DNA from: UBA5004 sp038061835
GTDB lineage: Bacteria; Patescibacteriota; Minisyncoccia; Phycocordibacterales; Zambryskibacteraceae
DNA length: 6,194 nucleotides
NCBI GenBank assembly: GCA_038061835.1
Contig: JBBTYJ010000005.1
Span: forward strand, 1-6,194
Direction: 5' to 3'
The notes beneath the pieces were generated by a model, which was given only the letters and a program-made list of their open reading frames with translations, ran no database searches and was not told where the DNA came from. Below are positions 1 through 6,022 of the stretch, one piece after another. Each line of letters starts with the position of its first letter. The first letter of the stretch is position 1. The translations under genes and the position numbers were made by a program.

Positions 1-18
1 GGCGGGGACCGACGCGAC
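1..18. repeat. GC-rich repeat-like segment at the window edge
   Basis: The first 18 bases are far richer in G and C than the AT-rich stretch that follows. They begin with ggcgggg, a heptamer also found in the two repeat inserts of infB (4251-4257 and 4760-4766). The segment lies just beyond the 3' end of the clpB-like gene and may be the cut end of a dispersed repeat continuing outside the window. The match is short, so this is tentative. No hairpin followed by a T-run, in clpB orientation, is visible in positions 1-64, so no terminator is called there. Confidence 0.25.
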
Positions 19-64
19 AGTCAATAATTTATCAGTTTTTTCAAACCATTACCACTGCTCACTT

Positions 65-2740
65 TTACTTCAAAGCAGTTTCCTTTTTTGATACAACCGT
101 ACTGGCGTGACCCGAACGTTTGCTTCTCTGTATATCAAAACTGAACTGATTGTCTTTAACATCAACTACAATCATTCCTCCAGAAAGTACTTTATTTGAT
201 ATCATCATGGATGCCACCGGATTGAGAATTTTATCTTGAATGAGACGTTTCAGAGGTCTGGCGCCGTATTGCGGATTATATCCTGCTTTAGTCAACAATT
301 CCGAAACCACTTCCGTGACGGACAGATTGATTTCTTTATCCTTGAGACGTTTCTTGATAATATCAATTTGAATATTGACTATTTCCTTTATTGCCTCTTC
401 AGAGAGAATATCAAAAACAATAATATCATCGAGGCGATTGAGAAACTCGGGTCGGAAATGTTCCTTAAGAGTTGAGAGTACTTTCTCTTTTACATTTGCA
501 TAATTTTCTTTTTCGCCGTTACTGAAACCGATGGTCTGCATCTTATCTATGTATTGAGCCCCGATATTGGACGTCATAATAATGACTGTGTTTCTAAAAT
601 TGACGACCCTACCTTTAGCATCCGTCAAGCGACCATTATCAAGAATTTGCAACAAAATATTAAACACCTCCGGATGAGCTTTCTCTATCTCATCAAATAG
701 AATGACCGAATATGGTCGATGACGTACCGACTCGGCAAAACCTGAACCTTCTTCAAAGCCCACATAACCCGGTGGCGCGCCAATCAATTTAGAAACGGAA
801 TGCTTTTCCATGAGTTCCGACATATCCACGCGAATAAGCGCTTTCTCGTCGTCAAACATAAATTCCGTCAAGGCCTTGGTTAATTCAGTCTTTCCCACTC
901 CGGTCGGACCGAGAAAAATGAAAGAACCTATGGGACGGTTCGGGTCAGAAATACCGGCCCGCGAACGCTTAACGGTATCGGAAATTTTTCTAACAGCCTC
1001 ATCTTGACCCACAATGCGCTTTGTAAGAAATTCCTCCATTCTGGAAAGTTTGGCGGCTTCTTCCTCAAGCATTCTAGTAACAGGGATGCCTGTCCAGCGA
1101 CTAACCACTAAAGCAATGTCGGAAGCGGTTATTTCTTCTTTGAGAATGCGGCGAGAACTTTGCAATTTTTTCAAACGCTTGGTTTTTGAGTCCAAATCTC
1201 TTTCCATGGCGGGAATTTTGCCGTAACGAAGTTCGGCCGCTCGAGAGAGATCGGCGCGCGCTTCCGCCGCCTCGGCTTCGAGACGCAAACTCTCAAGAGA
1301 CTTTTTAATCTCTTTTATTTCGCCCACAGTCTCTTTCTCATTTTTCCATTTAAGTTCGATTTCACTGGTATCTTCGCGCAAATCGGCAATTTCTTTATTG
1401 ATATTTTTCAACCGTGACTTGACCTTAGGATTTTTAGCCTCTTTTTTGAGTGCCTCTTTTTCTATCTCAAGCTTCATAATTTTGGATTGAGCATCCTGCA
1501 GAACCACAGGCATATTTTCGAGAGAAATTTTCAAAAATGATGCCGCCTCATCAATAAGATCAACCGCTTTATCCGGTAAAAATCGATCAGTGATATAACG
1601 TGACGAAAGAGTAACCGCGGCCTGGATAGCATCATCCGTGATATGCACCCCGTGATACAGCTCGTAGCGCTCTTTAAGACCGCGCAATATGGTCATAGCA
1701 TCATCAATGGACGGCTCCTGTACATAAACCGGCTGGAAACGGCGCGTCAAAGCTGGATCCTTTTCGATATGCTTCTGATATTCGCGCAAAGTCGTCGCGC
1801 CAATAGCTCTTAATTCGCCTCTGGCCAAAGAGGGCTTAAGCATATTGGAAGCATCCATCGAACCCTCCGCTGCTCCCGCTCCGACAATAGTATGAATTTC
1901 GTCGATAAAAAGAATTATTTTACCTTCCGATTTCTCAATCTCTTTGATGATATTTTTGAGTCGTTCTTCAAACTCGCCGCGATACTTGGTGCCGGCGATC
2001 AACAGGCCGATATCGAGAGACACCAGTTCTTTATCCTTCAAAGATTCCGGCACATTACCGCTCGCCATACGTATAGCAAGTCCTTCGGCAATAGCGGTTT
2101 TGCCCACACCTGCTTCGCCGATAAGAATGGGGTTATTCTTGGTACGGCGAGAAAGAATTTGAATGATACGTGAGACTTCATCGTCTCGACCGATTACAGG
2201 ATCGAGTTTATTTGTCTTGGCTAATTGAGTCAGTGAGCGAGTATATTTGAAAAGTGATTTAAATTTCTTCATTTCCTTCGGCTCGGTGGGAATGGTTTTT
2301 TTAAGTTCCTCCAGCACTTTCAAAACCGTTTGTTTGTCTATTTTAAATTTAAGTAAAAGTTCCCGAGCTTCTCCGGGGATATCAAGAGCCGCGATAAAAA
2401 GATGTTCGGTTGACACAAATTCATCTCCCAGAGACTGCGCTATCTTGCTTGACGACTCAATAGTGTGAGCCAATTCCGGAGTAAGATAAATTTGATAGGA
2501 TGGAGAAATTGTTTGGCTAGTTTCCGGATTTTCTATTTCATCAAGGACAGAATCCGTCAGAAGGATGGTGTCAATATTCATCTTATCTAAAATGGAGATG
2601 ACGTTGCTCTCCTCTTGCAATAAAAGGGCAGCCAGAAGGTGCATAGGGTTGACGTGATTTTGCCCACGCTCAATAGCCAGTTCGTGAGCCCTGCGAATAA
2701 CCTCTTTTGCCTTAGTAGTGAAATGATTAAATGGTTGCAT
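65..2740 (-). CDS. clpB: ClpB-type AAA+ disaggregase with a ClpC-like IGF loop
   Basis: An 891-residue Hsp100 ATPase that should form a cytoplasmic hexamer and thread aggregated or misfolded protein through its central pore. Domain order: a Clp N-domain with two repeats (about 1-150); AAA-1 with Walker A GEAGVGKT (208-215), pore loop KYRG (252-255), Walker B ILFIDE (276-281) and arginine finger in LTRRF (331-335); a long coiled-coil middle domain (about 405-540) containing AELRYGKIP (502-510), a ClpB hallmark; AAA-2 with GPTGVGKT (611-618), pore loop GYVG (658-661), Walker B ILFDE (680-684), arginine finger in FRPEFLNR (762-769) and sensor-2 GARP (826-829). Middle-domain length and hallmark favour ClpB over ClpC. 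The oddity is IGF at 737-739, where ClpC and ClpA carry the ClpP-docking tripeptide and E. coli ClpB has none. A basic tail follows residue 870. The ATG at 2740 gives a normal N-domain start; no Shine-Dalgarno or CIRCE element precedes it. It lies 25 bases after the desulfurase stop and is probably co-transcribed. Confidence 0.95.
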   Translation of the reverse strand: MQPFNHFTTKAKEVIRRAHELAIERGQNHVNPMHLLAALLLQEESNVISILDKMNIDTILLTDSVLDEIENPETSQTISPSYQIYLTPELAHTIESSSKIAQSLGDEFVSTEHLFIAALDIPGEARELLLKFKIDKQTVLKVLEELKKTIPTEPKEMKKFKSLFKYTRSLTQLAKTNKLDPVIGRDDEVSRIIQILSRRTKNNPILIGEAGVGKTAIAEGLAIRMASGNVPESLKDKELVSLDIGLLIAGTKYRGEFEERLKNIIKEIEKSEGKIILFIDEIHTIVGAGAAEGSMDASNMLKPSLARGELRAIGATTLREYQKHIEKDPALTRRFQPVYVQEPSIDDAMTILRGLKERYELYHGVHITDDAIQAAVTLSSRYITDRFLPDKAVDLIDEAASFLKISLENMPVVLQDAQSKIMKLEIEKEALKKEAKNPKVKSRLKNINKEIADLREDTSEIELKWKNEKETVGEIKEIKKSLESLRLEAEAAEARADLSRAAELRYGKIPAMERDLDSKTKRLKKLQSSRRILKEEITASDIALVVSRWTGIPVTRMLEEEAAKLSRMEEFLTKRIVGQDEAVRKISDTVKRSRAGISDPNRPIGSFIFLGPTGVGKTELTKALTEFMFDDEKALIRVDMSELMEKHSVSKLIGAPPGYVGFEEGSGFAESVRHRPYSVILFDEIEKAHPEVFNILLQILDNGRLTDAKGRVVNFRNTVIIMTSNIGAQYIDKMQTIGFSNGEKENYANVKEKVLSTLKEHFRPEFLNRLDDIIVFDILSEEAIKEIVNIQIDIIKKRLKDKEINLSVTEVVSELLTKAGYNPQYGARPLKRLIQDKILNPVASMMISNKVLSGGMIVVDVKDNQFSFDIQRSKRSGHASTVVSKKETALK

Positions 2741-2765
2741 TGTTATTTATAATGATCTTGTCGAG

Positions 2766-3947
2766 CTATTTTATCACATAATTGCAGATCAAACAAAATA
2801 TTTTAATGGCGTATTTGATCTCATTTAACGTTGTAAGGCGCCCGAAAGAAAAGCGTAAGGTACTCTCGGCTAAATCCTTTTTACCTAAAGCAGAAATGAC
2901 CGGGGAACCGCTTACTCTGCCATCAAGCGAGCAGGCGCTGCCGACAGAAACCATAACCCCGAACTGATCAAGCTTAAGTAAGATAAATTCCGACAAAATG
3001 CCCGGCACAGAGACACTAACAATGTTTGGTAAATGATTTTTGGGTGCACCGTTGATAATTGCTTGTGGTAGACACTTACAGACAGATTGAATAAAATATT
3101 GTCGCAAAACTTCAAGTCGTAATAATTCTTTTTCTCTATGTTGTTGAACTTTCTCAAGTGAAAGGACAAAACCGGAAACCAGCGCAAGATTAAGAGTTCC
3201 GGATCGCCGACCGTCTTCTTGGCCTCCGCCCAAAATAATCGGATGAATCTTAACCCCCTTTCTTATTGCTAAAATTCCGATACCTTTAGGACCATAAATT
3301 TTTGAACCGTCGAGAGTTAACAAATCTGTATTGAGACTATCCAGACATACGTTCAAATAACTTGGTGTCTGACTGGCATCCGTATGAAGATAAGGATAAA
3401 TACTTGCATGCTCTTTCCTAAACTGCGACAAAAAACGTCCAATTTTGGAAATGGGTTGTATCGTGCCAATTTCGCCGTTAGCCAAACCGACAGAAACAAG
3501 AAACGTATTTTTTTTGACAAGATCTTTGAGAGTTTCAACCGACACAATTCCCTCTTCGTTCACTTCTAGAATACTCATCTTTCCGCCGCGGCGTACCACT
3601 TCTTGTGCCGCGGCGACAACAGCCGGATGTTCTATAGCAGAGATAATAATATGCGGTTGTTTTAATTTTTTTTTACTTGCCTCAAAGAGGCCTAGAATAG
3701 CCAGATTATCCGATTCTGTGCCACCAGAGGTAAAAATAATGCCGTTGGGCGCGACTCTAAGCGCGCGCGCTACGCGCGCGCGACATTCTTTTATCTCTTC
3801 CTTAACTCGCAATCCTTCTTTATATATCGCGGAGGGGTTGTAAAAATCTTGCGACCAATATTTCTCCATCGCCCGTCTGACTTCCGGTAAAACCGGCGTA
3901 GCAGAGGTATAATCAAGATAGATTTTGCTGTTCCGTAATCGGTTCAT
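2766..3947 (-). CDS. Cysteine desulfurase, NifS/IscS family
   Basis: A 393-residue fold-type I PLP enzyme that should convert L-cysteine to L-alanine and hold the sulfur as a persulfide for transfer to acceptors. Visible motifs: SGGTESDN (74-81); His107, expected to stack on PLP; NGEIGT (157-162); HTDASQ (188-193) with the PLP-contacting Asp190; the Schiff-base Lys216 in GSKIYGPKG; GGGQEDGRRSGT (240-251); and the persulfide Cys339 in GSACS (336-340). All catalytic residues are present, so it is probably active. Differences from the common pattern are Ser215 where most family members have His before the lysine, Asp245 in the usual GGGQERG motif, and a C-terminus about 20 residues shorter than E. 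coli IscS, removing the tail that contacts IscU. No scaffold gene is adjacent, so supply to tRNA thiolation is a reasonable inference. It is the first gene of the minus-strand unit. The ATG at 3947 is the only sensible start, since the nearby upstream ATG (3958) is followed by a stop. Confidence 0.93.
   Translation of the reverse strand: MNRLRNSKIYLDYTSATPVLPEVRRAMEKYWSQDFYNPSAIYKEGLRVKEEIKECRARVARALRVAPNGIIFTSGGTESDNLAILGLFEASKKKLKQPHIIISAIEHPAVVAAAQEVVRRGGKMSILEVNEEGIVSVETLKDLVKKNTFLVSVGLANGEIGTIQPISKIGRFLSQFRKEHASIYPYLHTDASQTPSYLNVCLDSLNTDLLTLDGSKIYGPKGIGILAIRKGVKIHPIILGGGQEDGRRSGTLNLALVSGFVLSLEKVQQHREKELLRLEVLRQYFIQSVCKCLPQAIINGAPKNHLPNIVSVSVPGILSEFILLKLDQFGVMVSVGSACSLDGRVSGSPVISALGKKDLAESTLRFSFGRLTTLNEIKYAIKIFCLICNYVIK
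3761..3781. repeat. Alternating GC inverted repeat inside the desulfurase gene
   Basis: Nine bases of alternating GC (3761-3769) pair with nine bases (3773-3781) around a three-base loop, cta. The tract is also a nearly unbroken purine-pyrimidine alternation of about 22 bases. It encodes the Arg/Ala-rich helix around residues 56-62 of the desulfurase (RARVARA) using CGC and GCG codons, while the gene around it is much more AT-rich. The residues suit the helix, so coding constraint may account for part of it. Confidence 0.6.
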
Positions 3948-3956
3948 TATGACGAC

Positions 3957-3984
3957 ATTCTATAGATACAGGCTGTTTTTGCAA
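3957..3984 (-). promoter_or_regulatory. Candidate promoter of the desulfurase-clpB unit
   Basis: On the minus strand a -35-like TTGCAA (3979-3984) is followed after 16 bases by a -10-like TAGAAT (3957-3962, five of six consensus bases). Transcription from it would begin a few bases before the ATG at 3947, giving an almost leaderless mRNA. No ribosome binding site is visible in this interval. The call rests on consensus matching only. Confidence 0.45.
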
Positions 3985-4007
3985 TATTTTTGTGATAAGG
4001 TTAAAAC
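3979..4007 (+). promoter_or_regulatory. Candidate infB promoter sharing the palindromic -35
   Basis: TTGCAA at 3979-3984 is its own reverse complement and can also serve the plus strand. Seventeen bases later comes the weak -10 TAAAAC (4002-4007), which would start transcription at about the infB ATG. An alternative is the extended -10-like TGTGATAAG (3991-3999), giving a leader of several bases. An AAGG at 3997-4000 lies 13 bases before the ATG, too far for a normal Shine-Dalgarno. The 66-base divergent interval holds nothing else recognisable. Confidence 0.35.
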
Positions 4008-4013
4008 TTAATT

Positions 4014-5651
4014 ATGGCTAAATCCGAACAAAAAACTGAAACGGATGTTCGACCGCCTTCGGCAGGACGAAGCGAGCCTACGGCGAGTCAAAGACCGCCT
4101 GTGGTGGCTATCTTAGGACATATTGATCACGGCAAATCAACGCTTATCGACCACATTAGAAAAACCAATACAACCGGAACGGAAGCCGGGGGTATTACCC
4201 AACACATTAGCGCTTATGAGATTGTCCATACTGCAAGGGACCCGCGCCAAGGCGGGGCAAGCGGTCGAGCAAAGCATATAACCTTCCTAGACACTCCGGG
4301 ACATGAAGCTTTCAGCAGTATTCGTTCTCGTTGCGCAAACGTGGCTGACATGGCGGCGCTTGTCGTCAGTGCGGAAGACGGAGTCAAGCCGCAAACACTT
4401 GAAGTCTTCAAACAAATCAAAGAATGTTTTCTGCCTTATCTGGTAGTCATTACAAAAATCGATAAACCGACGGCCGATATTTTGCGCACCAAACAAAATT
4501 TAGCCGAAAATGGAATTTACGTTGAAGGTTACGGTGGTAATACACCGGTCATTGCGTTATCCGCAAAGACCGGAGAAGGTGTGGATGAATTCTTGGAAAT
4601 GATTGGCCTTATTTCCGAGTTGGAAGGAAAAACAGCAAACCAGGATGCGCTTGGTTCTGGAATAATCATAGAAAGCAGGCGCGATGCCAAAAGAGGAATC
4701 ATCGCGGTTGGCATTATCAAAGACGGCACGCTACGACCTGGTTTGTTCGCCGCCGCCAAGGCGGGGCAAGCCGTCACCAGGGCGGGACAAGCCGCCGCCA
4801 GAGCAGGACAAGCCGCCACTGTCGGTACTATTGCCCCGATACGTTTCCTACTTGATGCGGAAGGAAAAATGGTCGATGAACTTTCTTTTTCCAGCCCGGT
4901 ACAAATTGTCGGTTGGGATAAAATGCCGACCATAGGAGAAGAATTTAAAACTTTTTTAAAAAAAGAAGAAGCGTTGGATTTTGTGTCTCAAACAACTGGA
5001 AAATCCGATACCTCCGCCCAAACACAACCCGACGGTGAGAAAGATATGTTTTTCTTACCTTTAATCATTAAGACAGACACCGCCGGCAGTTTGGAAGCCG
5101 TGACGGGAGAGTTGAAAAAACTTTCAAGAGAACGAATTGTGCCACAAATTATACTTTCTGGAGTCGGGAGTATAAATGAAAATGATGTTAAATCGGCCGT
5201 AGCCGCTAATAACGCCCTTATCATCGGTTTTCATACCAAGGCCGAACAGAGAGTTGTCTTATTGGCCGAACGTTCAGGTGTCACGATCTTGATTTTTAAC
5301 ATCATTTATGAACTTACAGACAAGATTAAGGAACTCCTTTTTCTTAGAGAGCCTAAGGTTGAAATGGAAACAATCATTGGCACTTCCAAGGTGCTAAAAT
5401 TATTTAGCTCCACTAAAAATAAACAGGTTATAGGCGGGCGTGTCCTGTCCGGTCAAATTAAACACGGCGCTGTTGTCAAGATTATCAGACGCGAAGCCGA
5501 ACTCGGCACGGGTAAAATCAAAGAACTTCAGCAATCTAAGATTGCCGCAGATGTTGTAAACGAAGGTACAGAATTCGGCGCCATGATTGAATCCAAAATC
5601 GAAGTCGCCGCAGGAGATACACTCAAGGCGGTTATCATCGTCACTAAATAA
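4014..5651 (+). CDS. infB: Translation initiation factor IF-2, minimal form with repeat inserts
   Basis: A 545-residue translational GTPase that should bring initiator tRNA to the 30S subunit and promote joining of the 50S subunit. The G domain begins almost at once: G1 GHIDHGKST (35-43), G2 GGITQHI (59-65), G3 DTPGH (93-97), G4 TKID (147-150, usually NKxD), G5 SAK (183-185). A beta-barrel (about 212-315), domain 3 (about 345-440, with TAGSLEA at 356-362) and the C2 barrel (about 445-545) follow. Most bacterial IF-2 proteins are much longer because of an N-terminal region; here only about 28 residues precede the G domain. Repeat-derived inserts occupy about 12-27, 75-87 and 248-268. In C2, alignment to Bacillus IF-2 suggests that several residues important for fMet-tRNA binding are replaced (Gly475, Gln506, Gln507, Ser508, Phe521), while the Glu at 520 is kept. 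The ATG at 4014 is the first in frame and leads directly into the protein; no Shine-Dalgarno is evident. rbfA follows 22 bases downstream. Confidence 0.96.
   Translation: MAKSEQKTETDVRPPSAGRSEPTASQRPPVVAILGHIDHGKSTLIDHIRKTNTTGTEAGGITQHISAYEIVHTARDPRQGGASGRAKHITFLDTPGHEAFSSIRSRCANVADMAALVVSAEDGVKPQTLEVFKQIKECFLPYLVVITKIDKPTADILRTKQNLAENGIYVEGYGGNTPVIALSAKTGEGVDEFLEMIGLISELEGKTANQDALGSGIIIESRRDAKRGIIAVGIIKDGTLRPGLFAAAKAGQAVTRAGQAAARAGQAATVGTIAPIRFLLDAEGKMVDELSFSSPVQIVGWDKMPTIGEEFKTFLKKEEALDFVSQTTGKSDTSAQTQPDGEKDMFFLPLIIKTDTAGSLEAVTGELKKLSRERIVPQIILSGVGSINENDVKSAVAANNALIIGFHTKAEQRVVLLAERSGVTILIFNIIYELTDKIKELLFLREPKVEMETIIGTSKVLKLFSSTKNKQVIGGRVLSGQIKHGAVVKIIRREAELGTGKIKELQQSKIAADVVNEGTEFGAMIESKIEVAAGDTLKAVIIVTK
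4050..4089. repeat. GC-rich repeat-like segment in the infB 5' end
   Basis: This stretch is much richer in G and C than the start of the gene just before it. It contains a small palindromic core, gccttcggc, followed by ggcaggacgaagcgagcc. The part gcaggac(g)aagc resembles gcaggacaagc in the third tandem unit of infB (4803-4813). It encodes about residues 13-26, a Pro/Ser/Arg-rich linker before the G domain with no known IF-2 function. It is probably a diverged member of the same element family. Confidence 0.4.
4241..4266. repeat. GC-rich element inserted in the infB G domain
   Basis: The 18 bases at 4245-4262, cgccaaggcggggcaagc, recur exactly at 4754-4771, and the match continues to 22 bases with one mismatch. 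An imperfect palindrome, cgcc-aa-ggcg with flanking c/g pairs, sits at its left end. Here it is read as Arg-Gln-Gly-Gly-Ala-Ser, giving an insert at about residues 75-87 between the G2 region and the strand leading to G3, a place where typical IF-2 proteins have only a short turn. The second copy is read in another frame, so the similarity lies in the DNA and not in the protein. Confidence 0.75.
4755..4817. repeat. Three 21-base tandem repeats in infB
   Basis: Three head-to-tail 21-base units (4755-4775, 4776-4796, 4797-4817) encode the heptapeptides AKAGQAV, TRAGQAA and ARAGQAA at residues 248-268. The first unit holds the 18-base sequence shared with 4245-4262; the later units diverge progressively from it. 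The expansion is in frame and sits in a loop of the beta-barrel after the G domain, between LRPGLFAA and TVGTIAPIRF, where most IF-2 proteins pass directly from one strand to the next. Confidence 0.85.
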
Positions 5652-5673
5652 CTCGGTAAATTTGTCACTAATA

Positions 5674-6000
5674 ATGCGCGAAATAAAAAAAGAAAAAATA
5701 GGAGAAATAATTCATCGTTTGGCGGCAGAGTTTACGCGGGACAGAACAAGCGATGCCTCACTCTTGACCGTAACCAGAGTCGAACTTTCTCCGACAGGAA
5801 AAGAAGCAAGAATATATTTCACTACTCTACCAGAAAATCAGGAGGGTACGGCTTTGAAATTTTTAATGAGAAAGATTCCAGAATTTAAAAAATACATCAG
5901 AAATGAGTCCAGCATAGGCATGATACCCCATATCAAATTTGAAATTGATTACGGTGAACGCAATCGCCAGAGATTAGATGAGTTGAGTAAAGAAGAATAG
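5674..6000 (+). CDS. rbfA: Ribosome-binding factor A
   Basis: A 108-residue protein of the RbfA family, a single KH-like domain that binds the immature 30S subunit near the 16S rRNA 5' helix and helps late maturation. The N-terminus MREIKKEKIGEIIHRLAAEF has the family pattern; LTVTRVELSPTGKEARIYF (31-49) matches the typical first strands, and PHIKFEIDYGERNRQRLDEL (85-104) the terminal strand and helix. It is somewhat shorter than E. coli RbfA (133 residues), lacking most of the C-terminal tail. The frame stays open upstream to an ATG at 5587 inside infB, but the family N-terminus begins at the ATG at 5674, so that start is chosen. It lies 22 bases after infB in the conserved infB-rbfA order and is probably co-transcribed. 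There is no Shine-Dalgarno in the gap. Confidence 0.93.
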   Translation: MREIKKEKIGEIIHRLAAEFTRDRTSDASLLTVTRVELSPTGKEARIYFTTLPENQEGTALKFLMRKIPEFKKYIRNESSIGMIPHIKFEIDYGERNRQRLDELSKEE

Positions 6001-6022
6001 TTTATCTTAAATTTGTTACTGA

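Noticed and set aside
65..2740. Naming the Hsp100 gene clpC because of the IGF loop
   Set aside because: The middle domain is ClpB length with the AELRYGKIP hallmark, so ClpB is the better family call; the loop is reported as a finding.
2741..2765. Heat-shock control (CIRCE) or a separate clpB promoter in the spacer
   Set aside because: No TTAGCACTC/GAGTGCTAA inverted repeat is present, and the TATAAA-like sequence has no -35 at suitable spacing.
3445..3843. A 132-codon plus-strand open frame opposite the desulfurase gene
   Set aside because: It lies wholly antisense to a gene with all family motifs, and its translation shows no recognisable domain.
4755..4817. CRISPR array
   Set aside because: The repeats are directly adjacent with no spacers and lie in frame inside infB.
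4529..4933. A 134-codon minus-strand open frame opposite infB
   Set aside because: It is opposite a certain IF-2 gene; its apparent ACPAL repeats are just the reverse reading of the tandem DNA repeats.
5587..5673. Upstream ATG extending rbfA by 29 residues into infB
   Set aside because: The extension is out of frame with and inside infB, is low in family similarity, and the normal RbfA N-terminus begins at 5674.
65..6000. UGA recoded as glycine, suggested by a glycine tRNA in a CPR-like genome
   Set aside because: None of the four genes contains an in-frame TGA over more than 1,900 codons, and the tRNA anticodon is CCC, not UCA.
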